Shown here piece by piece: positions 17,511 through 26,484 of a DNA stretch of 61,586 nt. Under the pieces are notes generated by a model. That model was not told where the DNA came from. It saw nothing but the letters and a program-made list of their open reading frames with translations, and made no database searches. The position numbers and the translations under genes are program-made. The DNA lies in the NCBI GenBank assembly GCA_943328795.2, contig CALQBK020000004.1, forward strand, positions 1-61,586. Direction: 5' to 3'. This DNA comes from Bifidobacterium breve. Lineage in GTDB: Bacteria; Myxococcota_A; UBA796; SXON01. Within the stretch, counting starts at the first letter, position 1. Each line of letters opens with the position of its first letter.

Positions 17511-20500
17511 TTAGCGCGACTCGGAGTTGTCGTAGCCGTCGGTGCACTGCGGATCGTGGGAGTCGGCGCCGCCCGTGCCGTCGTTGTCCACCGAGTCGTT
17601 GCAGTCGTACGCGCTGTTGTAGCCGCCGGTTTCGAGCTCGGTGAGCGGGGTCGGGCAGCCCGGGTCGTCGAGGTCGGACCAGCCGTCCCCGTCGTTGTCC
17701 AAGCCGTCATTGCACTCCGTCATCGGGTCCGCCTCGTCCGCGTCCGACGCAGACTCGCAGCCGAAGTCGGCGGCGTCGATCAGCCCGTCGGCGTCGTTGT
17801 CGATGCCGTCGTTGCACGTCGTCGCCCCGCCGAAGCCGCCGTCCTCCAGGTTGTCCGACGCGTCGACACAGTCGGGGTCCTCGAGGTCCACCCAGCCGTC
17901 GGCGTCGTCGTCGATACCGTCCGCGCACTCGGGCGTGTGCGTCTCGTCGTCGTCGGTGCCACCAAGGCAACCGGGGTCGACCGAGTCCGCCCAGCCATCG
18001 CCGTCGTTGTCGATGCCGTCGTTGCACTGAAACGAGTCGAGCCCCGACTCAATGCCCAGCCAGGCGCAGTCTGGGTCAGAGGAGTCCACCCAGCCGTCGC
18101 CGTCGCCGTCGAGCCCGTCCGCGCAGCTCGGATCCCCCGCCACCGAGGCGGCTTCCAGGTTGTCCGAGGCGTTCGTGCAGTCCGGGTCTGCGGAGTCCTC
18201 AAGCCCATCGGCGTCGTCGTCCACGCCGTTGTTGCACTCGGACACGCCGACGCCGGCCTCTGCCGTCGCGCGCTGGCAGTCCGGGTCTGCGTCGTCCACC
18301 CACCCGTCGGCGTCGGAGTCCACGCCGTCCGTGCACGTGGCGGACAGGTTCGTCTCGACGTCGTCAAGCGCCTCGTAGCAGCCGCTGTCGTCCGCGTCGA
18401 CCACGCTGTCGCCGTCGTTGTCCGCGCCGTCGTTGCACCCGGAGGAGGAGAAGCCGACCTCGACCGTACCCCCGAGCATGCAGTCGGGATCGGCGTCGTC
18501 GGTCCACCCATCGGCGTCACCGTCCACACCGTCCCCGCAGTCCCCCGAGGCGCCGGCCTCCACGTTGCCGTAGCCATCGGCGCAGTCGGCGTCATCGGCG
18601 TCCACGAGCCCGTCCAGGTCGTTGTCCAAGCCGTCGTTGCACTCGGAGTCTACGAACCCGCCGTCCTCGCCGCCAGACGCACAGTCCGGGTCGTCCATGT
18701 CGGTCCACCCGTCGCCGTCGCCGTCGAGCGCGTCGACGCAGCCCGAGTTCTCACTCTCCCAGCCCCATGTCGCGTACGGGCATTCGGGGTCGTCGCTGTC
18801 CAACAGCCCGTCGTGGTCGTTGTCCCGGCCGTCGTTGCACGGGGTCGTCAAGAAGCCGACCTCGTACGACCCGACGCCGCAGTCCGGGTCGTCCGCGTCC
18901 ATGTACCCGTCGGCATCGTCGTCGAGGCCGTTGTTGCAGCCATCGAGCCCGACGGACTCGTCGTCGTCCCAGCCGACGTTGCAGTCCGGGTCGTAAGCGT
19001 CAGCCAGGCCGTCGCCGTCGTCGTCCAGCCCGTTGTCGCACTGGCGCGTGCCAGGGCCGGTCTCGTCCCCGCCGCCGCAGTCGGCGTCCAGCTCGTCGAC
19101 CCACCCGTCGCCGTCGGAGTCCACGCCGTCCTCGCAGTCATCGGCGGCGTCGTCCTCGTTCGTGTCCAGCGCAGAGGCGCAGCCGGGGTCCGCGATGTCG
19201 ATGCGGAAGTCGCCGTCGGCGTCCAGCCCGTCGTTGCACTCGGTCGTGCCGAAGCCGATCTCGTCGATCCCGCCGTCGCAGTCGGGATCCTCGCTGTCCA
19301 CCCAGCCGTCGCCGTCCGAGTCGACGCCGTCGATGCACGTGCCGCTGACGGCGGACTCGTCTGTGTCCCGGCCGTCGTCGCAGCCGCCGTCGTCGCCGTC
19401 CGCGTACCCGTCGGCGTCGTTGTCCACGCCGTCGTTGCAGGCGTCCACGCCGTAGCCGAGCTCGGTGGAGCCGGCGTCGCAGTCAGGGTCCGCGCTGTCC
19501 GCCCAGCCGTCGCCGTCGTCGTCGGCACCGTCGGAGCAGCTGTCCGCTGCGGTGTCCTCCAACAGGTCGCTCGCGTCCAGGCAGTCGGGGTCAGCGGCGT
19601 CGAAGAGGCCGTCGGAGTCGTTGTCGAACGCATCGTTGCAGGGCGTCGAGCTGAACCCGAGCTCGTCGGAGCCGCCGTCCGCGCAGTCCGGATCTTCGGT
19701 GTCGAGCCAGCCGTCACCGTCGTCGTCGAGGCCGTTGTTGCACTTGGTGGCGGGGTCCGTCTCGTCGAGGTCACGCCCAGAGGAGCACCCCGGGTCGTCG
19801 GCGTCGGCGACGCCATCGGCGTCATCATCCGCGCCGTTGTTGCACGCGTAGAGCGACGTGGCGGGAGTCTCGCTGGTGTCCGTCGAGGAGGCGCAGCCCG
19901 GGTCGTCCAGGTCGAACCAGCCGTCGCCGTCGTCGTCGTCCCCGTTCGAGCACTCGTAGCTGCCCTCGGTCGGATCCGACCCTGAGGCGCAGTCCGGGTC
20001 CAACGAGTCCTTCAGCGTATCGCCGTCGTCGTCGCTGCCGTTGTTGCACTGCAGCGTGCCAAACCCGGCCTCCGTGCTGCCCGTGGAGCAGTCGGGGTCG
20101 TACGCGTCCACCCAGCCGTCGCCGTCATCGTCGGTGCCGTCCTCGCAGGACGACGCCTCGGCGCTGACCGTCGCGCTCGTGCAGTTGAGGTCACCGACGT
20201 CGATGCCGAAGTCGCCGTCGTTGTCGACGCCATCGTTGCACGGCAACGCGGTGAAGCCGATCTCCGACGCGCCCGTCGTGCAGTCCGGATCCTCGCTGTC
20301 GCTCCAACCGTCGCCGTCGTTGTCCAGCCCGTCCGCACACAGGCTCGCCTCGAGCGCCCAGGCGTCGGTGCAGTCGAGGTCGAGGCCATCGGCGCGCCCG
20401 TCGCCGTCGTTGTCGATGCCATCGTTGCAGGTGAGGGTGGCGTCGTAGCTGACCTCCGCGGTGCCTGACGCGCAGTCAGGGTCCGCGGAGTCGACCCACA

Positions 20501-21326
20501 GGTCCCCGTCGTTGTCGTCCCCGTCGAAGCAGTCGGTGTTCTCGAAGTCGTCGTCGGCGTCCGAGCAGTCGGTGTCCAACCCGTCGATCGTGCCGTCCAG
20601 GTCGTTGTCCACGCCGTCGTTGCACTGGGTCGTGCCGTACACCCCGCCCTCGGAGTCGGTCGTCGGCGTAGCACAGGAGGGGTCGTCCATGTCGGCCCAG
20701 CTGTCGCCGTCGTTGTCGAGGCCGTCCTCGCACATGTTCGCTTCAGTGTCGTCCTCGGGCCCCGAGCAGGAGGCGTCCGCCGAGTCGGTGAGCCCGTCGA
20801 GGTCGTCGTCGATCCCGTTGTTGCAGAGGTAGTCGCCGTAGCCGGACTCGACGTCCCCCGTCGCGCAGTCGGGATCGTCATCGTCGGTGTAGCCGTCGCC
20901 GTCGTCATCCACCCCGTCGCCGCAGCTCGGGAGATCCTCGGAGTCGTCGTACGCGTCGCTGCAGTCGGAGTCGCCGCCGTCGAAGTCGCCATCCGCGTCG
21001 TCGTCGTGGCCGTTGTTGCACTCGGTGTCCCCGAACCCAGCGCCGTCGGCGGGGTCCTCACTGCCAAGGACGGCGCAGTCGGGGTCGTCGTCGTCGGCAT
21101 AGCCGTCGGAGTCGTCGTCGCGGCCGTTGTTGCAGGGGCCGGTCTCGTCGTCGTCCGTCGCGCCGCTGCAGTCAGGGTCTGCGCTGTCCACGGCGCCGTC
21201 GCCATCGTCGTCTTCGTCGTTGTTGCAGGCGGTCGTGCCGAACCCGGTCTCGTCGTCGCCCGCAGCGCAGTCGGGGTCCCTCCCGTCGATGTACCCGTCG
21301 CCGTCGTTGTCCTCGCCGTCCTCGCA
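17511..21326 (-). repeat. 38-unit coding repeat array
   Basis: The tandem array within the giant lipoprotein gene has a period of about 99-102 bp, occurring as about 19 two-unit pairs. The units differ from one another at the nucleotide level, so the array is old rather than a recent slippage product. Confidence 0.85.
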
Positions 21327-21770
21327 GCCTGTCGGCAAGGGCGGCATCGCCTCGCCGGTGATCGTGAACGAGGTGACCGAGTCGACGCTGAACGACACCG
21401 GGCCCGTGGAGCCCGAGCCAACGGCCTGGTAGTCCCCGTCGTAGCCCTGGAGCCAGAAGGTGAACGGCCCGACGGTGTCTCCCTCGTGCACCTCGGTAGA
21501 GGCGAGCCCGCCGTCCAGCACGTCGAGCGGGATCGCGTACTCCAACGCGTCGTCACCGACCCAGTTGGAAAAGGCGCTGTCGGACGTGTCCGACCAGTCC
21601 GAGTCGGAGCCGACAACGAGCTGCCAGTCGGACGCGAGATCGAAGGTGTCAGCGACGTCGTAGCTGACGATGATCGCGGTCTTCTTCTCCGTGCCGGCGC
21701 AGCCGGCGAGCAAGCCGAAGACGCCGAGGGGGACGAGGAGGCGGGCGCAACGGAACAATCGAGGGCTCAT
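17511..21770 (-). CDS. giant lipoprotein of 38 alternating Asp/Cys calcium-type repeats
   Basis: 1419 aa. The signal peptide has lipobox GLLAGC (Cys24). Residues 25-148 form a non-repetitive globular domain. From residue 149 to the end there are 38 tandem units of about 33 residues, each built as C-x-D/N-G-x-D-x-D-x-D-G...D-x-x-D-P-x-C. Two unit types alternate: one with DGDGWVDxxDPDC and a short E-x-GFG tail, and one starting CNDGxDND with a D/E-rich tail. Each unit has two cysteines and an EF-loop/thrombospondin-type-3-like Asp array, so disulfide-pinned calcium binding is expected. The protein ends abruptly after the last repeat (DGYDNSESR) with no anchor or sorting domain. Its ATG overlaps the TGA of the upstream PEGA gene. 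Likely an extended stalk on the outer surface. Confidence 0.88.
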   Translation of the reverse strand: MSPRLFRCARLLVPLGVFGLLAGCAGTEKKTAIIVSYDVADTFDLASDWQLVVGSDSDWSDTSDSAFSNWVGDDALEYAIPLDVLDGGLASTEVHEGDTVGPFTFWLQGYDGDYQAVGSGSTGPVSFSVDSVTSFTITGEAMPPLPTGCEDGEDNDGDGYIDGRDPDCAAGDDETGFGTTACNNDEDDDGDGAVDSADPDCSGATDDDETGPCNNGRDDDSDGYADDDDPDCAVLGSEDPADGAGFGDTECNNGHDDDADGDFDGGDSDCSDAYDDSEDLPSCGDGVDDDGDGYTDDDDPDCATGDVESGYGDYLCNNGIDDDLDGLTDSADASCSGPEDDTEANMCEDGLDNDGDSWADMDDPSCATPTTDSEGGVYGTTQCNDGVDNDLDGTIDGLDTDCSDADDDFENTDCFDGDDNDGDLWVDSADPDCASGTAEVSYDATLTCNDGIDNDGDGRADGLDLDCTDAWALEASLCADGLDNDGDGWSDSEDPDCTTGASEIGFTALPCNDGVDNDGDFGIDVGDLNCTSATVSAEASSCEDGTDDDGDGWVDAYDPDCSTGSTEAGFGTLQCNNGSDDDGDTLKDSLDPDCASGSDPTEGSYECSNGDDDDGDGWFDLDDPGCASSTDTSETPATSLYACNNGADDDADGVADADDPGCSSGRDLDETDPATKCNNGLDDDGDGWLDTEDPDCADGGSDELGFSSTPCNDAFDNDSDGLFDAADPDCLDASDLLEDTAADSCSDGADDDGDGWADSADPDCDAGSTELGYGVDACNDGVDNDADGYADGDDGGCDDGRDTDESAVSGTCIDGVDSDGDGWVDSEDPDCDGGIDEIGFGTTECNDGLDADGDFRIDIADPGCASALDTNEDDAADDCEDGVDSDGDGWVDELDADCGGGDETGPGTRQCDNGLDDDGDGLADAYDPDCNVGWDDDESVGLDGCNNGLDDDADGYMDADDPDCGVGSYEVGFLTTPCNDGRDNDHDGLLDSDDPECPYATWGWESENSGCVDALDGDGDGWTDMDDPDCASGGEDGGFVDSECNDGLDNDLDGLVDADDADCADGYGNVEAGASGDCGDGVDGDADGWTDDADPDCMLGGTVEVGFSSSGCNDGADNDGDSVVDADDSGCYEALDDVETNLSATCTDGVDSDADGWVDDADPDCQRATAEAGVGVSECNNGVDDDADGLEDSADPDCTNASDNLEAASVAGDPSCADGLDGDGDGWVDSSDPDCAWLGIESGLDSFQCNDGIDNDGDGWADSVDPGCLGGTDDDETHTPECADGIDDDADGWVDLEDPDCVDASDNLEDGGFGGATTCNDGIDNDADGLIDAADFGCESASDADEADPMTECNDGLDNDGDGWSDLDDPGCPTPLTELETGGYNSAYDCNDSVDNDGTGGADSHDPQCTDGYDNSESR

Positions 21771-22870
21771 GGGAGCGTCACCACGGTGTCGCCCGAAGGC
21801 GCGGGTTCAGGTTGGACGGCCGTAGCCGTTGCGATTCCAGCGCCAGCTCCGACGGCGACGCCGCCGCCGACGGCCGCCCAGAAGCCCCAGCGGGCCACGA
21901 GCGGCTTCTGCTTCTCCACCTCGTCGCCCGAGCGACGCAGCAACAGCGTGCCCGACGCCGGCAGGTTGAATGACGCGCTCGCGCGGTCCCCGTCGACCTC
22001 GATCGCCACTTGCGCGCGGCCCTTCTCGACCGGGCCGAACTTGACGGTGGCGCCTTCCCCGATCGGCGTCCCGTTCAGGAACACCTTCCCCGTGGCGCTA
22101 CCCGTGGTGACCTTGATGACGCTCCCGCCGCTCGGCAACGAAGCTGTGACCTGCCCACGGCTGCCATCGGTGGTGTCCACCGTCCGCACCACGGTCGCCC
22201 GGTCGGCGGCCTTGAGCACCAGCCCGTGTACGCCAAGCGGCACGCCCTCGAGCCGCAGCGGCGTGACCCCCACGTCCTTGCCGTCCAGCAGCACGGTCGC
22301 CCCCGACGGCGACGTGTCCACCACCAGCACGCCGGCGGAGGAGACCGCCGGCACGTTCACCAGGTAGTTCTTCCCGGCCAGGAACAGCAACGTGCCCTCC
22401 GCGGGCTCGAACTTCGGCGAGGTGACCTTCCACACGTGCGGCCCCGGCGCGAGGTCCGACAGCCGAATCGGGAGCGCCCCGCGGTCGTGCCCGTCCACCT
22501 CCAGCCGCGATGCCGCCGCCCCGACGAACTCCGCCGTGCCGGCGCCGGCGACCAGGGTCGCGTTGACGTCCGTGGTCTTCCCGTCCTGCACGTCGACCTT
22601 GCGAACGTACGGGTCGAAGTTGTCCGCCACCACGCGGACCGCGTGGCTACCCGGCGCGAGGAACCGGGTCACGGGCACCGGGCCGAGGCTCTGCCCGTCC
22701 ACCCAGACCTCGGCCGCCGCGACGTTGGATCGGACCTTGAGGATTCCATCCGCCGCGCGGGCGATGTCCGAGCCGCCGAGCATCACAGCGAACGCGAGCA
22801 GGAAGGCGCGTAGTTGACGAGCGGGGCGCGAGGGAACGCGCGAGGGGGACGACAGGGGGGGGGTCAGCAT
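21767..22870 (-). CDS. PEGA-domain exported protein
   Basis: 367 aa from ATG 22870 (a GTG at 22894 is possible). After a signal sequence ending ARAADG come several PEGA-type beta units: AEVWVDGQSLGPVPVTRFLAPGSH and VLLDGKDVGVTPLRLEGVPLG are characteristic, with at least four such units. Near the C-terminus a Gly/Ala-rich hydrophobic helix (WGFWAAVGGGVAVGAGAGI) could be a membrane anchor. PEGA domains usually bind surface or cell-wall partners. The 4-nt overlap with the giant repeat lipoprotein gene downstream indicates joint expression and probably a shared surface structure. Confidence 0.8.
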   Translation of the reverse strand: MLTPPLSSPSRVPSRPARQLRAFLLAFAVMLGGSDIARAADGILKVRSNVAAAEVWVDGQSLGPVPVTRFLAPGSHAVRVVADNFDPYVRKVDVQDGKTTDVNATLVAGAGTAEFVGAAASRLEVDGHDRGALPIRLSDLAPGPHVWKVTSPKFEPAEGTLLFLAGKNYLVNVPAVSSAGVLVVDTSPSGATVLLDGKDVGVTPLRLEGVPLGVHGLVLKAADRATVVRTVDTTDGSRGQVTASLPSGGSVIKVTTGSATGKVFLNGTPIGEGATVKFGPVEKGRAQVAIEVDGDRASASFNLPASGTLLLRRSGDEVEKQKPLVARWGFWAAVGGGVAVGAGAGIATATAVQPEPAPSGDTVVTLP

Positions 22871-22928
22871 GGCCACGGTGACGAAGGATACCACCTTCGG
22901 GGCCCCTCGGCGCTGTCGACGATGCCGC

Positions 22929-23771
22929 CTACTGCTGCACGTCCACGTTCCCGCCCTCGTCGATGTGCAGCGGGATGGCGCCGAACGGGGTCGAGACGGT
23001 CACGTCGGCGTCCAGGTCCACCTTGAGCTGCTCGCCGGTCGCGAGCGCGGTGATCGCGTCGATGGCATCGGCGTAGTCAACAGAGAAGGGGAGCTCGAGC
23101 GTCTTCGTGGTCGCGCCTTCGACGTCCCCCACGGTGTCGATCTGACCGTTGCCGACTTGAACCCCGGCGAACTTGATCTTGAGCCCCATGTCGGTGAACG
23201 CGAACGTGGACTCGTGGTCGTTGTCCACGTCCACGTTCAGCCCGAAGTCGACCGACGACGAGCCCACGCTCTTGACCTTCAGCTTGCCAAGCTTGAACGT
23301 CGGCTTCCGGAGGGCCGGGAAATCCCCGCCCTCGTCGTAGGTGATGTCGATCGGCCCGAGATCCGTGTCGAACCCGAAGGCCCCGGCGAGCCCGAAGCCC
23401 ACGTTGTCTTCGCCCCGCGTCGCGGTGATCGCGTCATACACGTTCTCGAAGACGAGGGAAACCGGCAGCGCCACTTCGCTCTCGCCATCGGCCACGAGCT
23501 CCAGGCCGTTCGGATCGTCACCGCTGATGATCGAGACGTCCATCAGCGAGAGGTCGTACTGGAACCGGTCGAGCGGCGCCCCGACCGGGTTCGGGTTGTC
23601 CACGGTGAAGACGAAGTCCGTGTCGATGTGATCGAAGTCGAGATCCGTCACGTCGAAGCGAGAGAATTGGATGGTGGGGATGAAGCCGGAGAGGTCGCCG
23701 CCGCAGCCGGTCAGGAGGAGGAAGGTCAGCATCGCAAGTCCGGAGAACGAGGTTTCATTGGGCGCCAGCAT
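22929..23771 (-). CDS. LEA14-like (WHy-domain) lipoprotein
   Basis: 280 aa from ATG 23771. I chose this start because it gives a normal-length signal ending LLLTGC; the next ATG (23732) leaves too short a signal. There appear to be two late-embryogenesis-abundant type 2 beta-sandwich domains: FDVTDLDFDHIDTDFVFTVDNPNP is the classic WHy opening, and a second unit begins near SSVDFGLNVDVDNDHE. The protein is acidic and exported, probably an outer-membrane-anchored lipoprotein. Similar myxococcal lipoproteins have no assigned biochemical function. Confidence 0.75.
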   Translation of the reverse strand: MLAPNETSFSGLAMLTFLLLTGCGGDLSGFIPTIQFSRFDVTDLDFDHIDTDFVFTVDNPNPVGAPLDRFQYDLSLMDVSIISGDDPNGLELVADGESEVALPVSLVFENVYDAITATRGEDNVGFGLAGAFGFDTDLGPIDITYDEGGDFPALRKPTFKLGKLKVKSVGSSSVDFGLNVDVDNDHESTFAFTDMGLKIKFAGVQVGNGQIDTVGDVEGATTKTLELPFSVDYADAIDAITALATGEQLKVDLDADVTVSTPFGAIPLHIDEGGNVDVQQ

Positions 23772-23906
23772 CAAGTAGACGGCGGAGGCGCAGAAGGATT
23801 CATCTACTGCGTCGCGACAGCACATGCCCACGGGCGTGAAGGGGTGAAGGGGGTTCGCCTCGCTCCAGACGGTTGTGCTACAATTCCGTTACGCAAGAGC
23901 TGCCCG

Positions 23907-24317
23907 ATGACCGGATCATCCTCTCCAGCCGAACACACCTCGTCCGAGGCGCTGGCGCCCGGGTGCACCCAGCACGAGACGTTGGCGACGCGCGAGCTGG
24001 TCCGGATGCTGCGCGTGCCACGGACCGAGGGCGACGTGCTCCCCGAGAGCGCGATCTGGCACGCCTACATCGAGCTCGAGCGCCGCGGCGAGGCGGGTGC
24101 CGGCGCGGCCTTCGTGACCGCGCTCAAGGCGCTGCATCGCCAGCGCTCGTTCGCGCGGTCGGACATGGCCGCGGTAGATGTCTTCCCCGAGGAGCACCGC
24201 CTCGCGTCGGACCCTTACCTGGCGGAGCTGTGGAAGAGCTACAAGCGCTGCATCTGCAGCAACCGCAACGGGCCCGCGGGCCAGCTGCTCCGCGAGCTTG
24301 AGAAGCAAGTCCGCTAG
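23907..24317 (+). CDS. small protein of unknown function
   Basis: 136 aa from ATG 23907. It is soluble and helical, with a compact C-terminus containing YKRCICSNRNGPAGQLLRELEKQ. Cysteines at 20, 115 and 117 are too few and badly spaced for a zinc site. A longer open frame upstream is the shadow of the antisense LEA14-like gene. It is followed 43 nt later by plsC. No family recognised. Confidence 0.55.
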   Translation: MTGSSSPAEHTSSEALAPGCTQHETLATRELVRMLRVPRTEGDVLPESAIWHAYIELERRGEAGAGAAFVTALKALHRQRSFARSDMAAVDVFPEEHRLASDPYLAELWKSYKRCICSNRNGPAGQLLRELEKQVR

Positions 24318-24360
24318 ATCACTCTGAGGGGGCGACTGAAAGCTGGTTAAGGCCATTCGC

Positions 24361-25122
24361 GTGAAACGAGCGTTCGGCTTTCTGTACGCGGTGCTGGGCA
24401 TGCTCGTGGTGCTGGTGTTCGCTGCGACCTCCAGCATCCCGATCCTGCCCACGGCGGTGCTCCCTCGTGGACGGCGCGAGAGGTACGCGATCCATGGCGC
24501 GCGGTACTTCGCGTGGGGGTGCTTGCGCCCCGTGCTGTGGGTGCGCGACGAGGTGATCGGCCGGGAGAACCTCCCGCGCGAAGGCGGGTACTTGGTGGTG
24601 TCCAACCACCGCAGCTGGCTCGACGTCGCGCTCCTGATCCTCCACACGCGGAGTCAAGGCGTCTCCAAGCGCGAGGTAGCCTGGATCCCGTTCTTCGGGC
24701 TCAACGGGTGGCTGACGGGCGCGATCTTCTTCGACCGGCGCGACAAGGCCGGCCGCGCGCGCGTGGTCGCGGAGACGCTGCAGCTGCTCGCGGGCGGCGC
24801 GAACGTGCACGTGTTCCCCGAGGGCACGCGCACGCGGGACGGCCGCCTCTCCGAGAAGGTGCACCTGAAGCTCGTGCACGCCGTCGCACAAGCTGGGCAC
24901 GCGGTGATCCCGGCGTGCACCTGGGGCACCGAAGGCGGCATGCCGGCGGCCGCGGTCCACGCGATGCCGGGCCAGCGGATGGGCATCGAGATCGGCGCGC
25001 CGATTCGGATGGCTCCGGGGGAGACGCCCGAGGCGTTCGGCGACCGGGTGTGGGACGAGGTGCGCCGGATGGCGCGGACGCACGGGGCGGACGAGCCCTT
25101 CCGCGTTGCAATCGAGGGCTGA
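24361..25122 (+). CDS. plsC: 1-acyl-sn-glycerol-3-phosphate acyltransferase
   Basis: 253 aa, GTG start. An N-terminal membrane helix (about 8-30) precedes the acyltransferase domain: NHRSWLD carries the HX4D catalytic pair (H83, D88), then FFDRRDKAGR and FPEGTRTRDG (substrate phosphate binding, about 152-161). Transfers an acyl chain to lysophosphatidic acid at the inner membrane in phospholipid synthesis. The C-terminal part IGAPIRM fits the family. It belongs to the plus-strand run that continues into the MopE-type lipoprotein 18 nt later. Confidence 0.88.
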   Translation: MKRAFGFLYAVLGMLVVLVFAATSSIPILPTAVLPRGRRERYAIHGARYFAWGCLRPVLWVRDEVIGRENLPREGGYLVVSNHRSWLDVALLILHTRSQGVSKREVAWIPFFGLNGWLTGAIFFDRRDKAGRARVVAETLQLLAGGANVHVFPEGTRTRDGRLSEKVHLKLVHAVAQAGHAVIPACTWGTEGGMPAAAVHAMPGQRMGIEIGAPIRMAPGETPEAFGDRVWDEVRRMARTHGADEPFRVAIEG

Positions 25123-25140
25123 ACGGGTCACAATCCCGGC

Positions 25141-25497
25141 ATGCGAACCCTCCTAAGCTCGGTCCTCGTCAGCGCGTCCCTCCTGCTCGTTGGCTGCTCG
25201 TGCAACATCCGGGACGAGGACGAGGACGGCGTCGACGCGTGCCAGGACTGCGATGACCAAGACCCTGGGCTCGGGCTGGAGTTCACGCTGTACGCCGACG
25301 GCGATGGCGACGGCTTCGGCGCGGAGGAGGGCAAGGTGACGTGCGAGGCGATCGACGGGTGGGTGGAGAACAACACCGACTGCAACGACCGCGCGCTCGA
25401 ATTCAACCCGGACGCCGAGGAGCTGTGCAACGACTTCGACGACAACTGCGACGGGGAGATCGACGAAGGCTGCGACACGGCCGCAAGCAGCTCGTGA
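25141..25497 (+). CDS. small MopE-type metal-binding lipoprotein
   Basis: 118 aa. The signal peptide has lipobox LLVGC (Cys19). The mature part contains one putative metal-binding (MopE) motif: YADGDGDGFG, then NNTDCNDRALEFNPDAEELC and NDFDDNCDGEIDEGC, plus an additional DEDEDGVDACQDCDD segment. The Asp/Cys pattern fits calcium or copper binding. Predicted surface-exposed lipoprotein. It is a minimal single-repeat relative of the large protein at 40346-43651. Confidence 0.82.
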   Translation: MRTLLSSVLVSASLLLVGCSCNIRDEDEDGVDACQDCDDQDPGLGLEFTLYADGDGDGFGAEEGKVTCEAIDGWVENNTDCNDRALEFNPDAEELCNDFDDNCDGEIDEGCDTAASSS

Positions 25498-25507
25498 TGC
25501 GGCCGGC

Positions 25508-26470
25508 GTGACCGTCCAGGCCGCGCTGCGGGCCCTCGCCGGGCTCGATCCCCGGGCGTGGAGCACCGGCCTCTCCGCGCCAATGGCGACGGCCACGTGG
25601 TCTACGACCCTGGAGGGGTTCAAGGCCCCCCCGCCCCAGGTCGATCTGAGCGGCGCGACGGTGCTGTTGATCGGGTCCGCGAACGTGTACACCGCGCTGC
25701 TCCCCTGGGTCGTGCTGCTGACGGCATCGGGCGCGCGCGTGCGGGTCAAGCCCGCGCGGGGCCAAGAGCGCGCGGGGGCGGCGATCGCCGGCGCTGTGGC
25801 CACCGCGGGCGGGGACGTCGAGCTCCGCAGCTGGAAGGGCGGCGCGGACGTCGACGCCGAGCGCGACGCGCTGGACGAGGCGGATGCCGTCATCGTGTTC
25901 GGTGGGGACGGCGCGATCGAGGCGATCCGCGCCCGCTCGCGACGCCCTGTGCTGGGGTTCGGCCCGCGCTTCGGTGTAGCCTTCGCGACGTCGGCCGACG
26001 CAGACGCCGTCGCGAAGGACGTCGCGCTCTACGACACGCGCGGGTGCATGTCGCCGGCGGGCGTGTTCGTCGACGGCGAGCCCGCGCTGGACCACTTTGC
26101 CCGCGCGTTGGAGGACGCCGAGCGGCGGTGGCCCGCGGGCGAGGTCTCAGCCAGCGAAGCTGCGGCCCGGCGCACGCGGATCCTGCTGACCCGCGCGCGC
26201 GGCGGGCACGTGCGCGAGGGGGCAGGCTGGACGCTGCTCTACTCCACCGCGTTCACCCCGGTCGCCCTCCCGCGCGTGCTCGCGCTGCACCCCCGGTCCG
26301 CGCTCGATCAGCTCGCTCCTTACGCGCCGTTGCTCGGCACCGTCGCCGGGCAGCACGACCTGCGGGCGCTCCGCACGTGCGCGGTCGGCGAGATGCAGAC
26401 GCCCGTGCATGACGGCATCCACGAGGGGGTTGACGTGCTCGACTGGGTCAGGGCGGCCACCCGCGCCTGA
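25508..26470 (+). CDS. LuxC-like acyl-CoA reductase, short form
   Basis: 320 aa, GTG start, 10 nt after the preceding stop. The pattern is that of the LuxC/acyl-CoA reductase (aldehyde dehydrogenase-like) family: a Rossmann beta strand at LLIGSANVYTALLP, VRVKPARGQERAG (NADP contact), VIVFGGDGAIEAIRAR and the nucleophile region DTRGCMSPAG with Cys180. Full-length family members are considerably longer, so this is a shortened version lacking part of the N-terminal region. Predicted to reduce acyl-CoA or acyl-protein to an aldehyde with NADPH. Location beside plsC suggests lipid metabolism. Confidence 0.72.
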   Translation: MTVQAALRALAGLDPRAWSTGLSAPMATATWSTTLEGFKAPPPQVDLSGATVLLIGSANVYTALLPWVVLLTASGARVRVKPARGQERAGAAIAGAVATAGGDVELRSWKGGADVDAERDALDEADAVIVFGGDGAIEAIRARSRRPVLGFGPRFGVAFATSADADAVAKDVALYDTRGCMSPAGVFVDGEPALDHFARALEDAERRWPAGEVSASEAAARRTRILLTRARGGHVREGAGWTLLYSTAFTPVALPRVLALHPRSALDQLAPYAPLLGTVAGQHDLRALRTCAVGEMQTPVHDGIHEGVDVLDWVRAATRA

Positions 26471-26484
26471 CATCGGCGGCAGCG

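Noticed and set aside
17490-19985. Long Val/Ala-rich open frame on the plus strand
   Set aside because: It is the antisense image of the Asp-rich repeat array; the regular GAC/GTC codons keep the opposite frame open.
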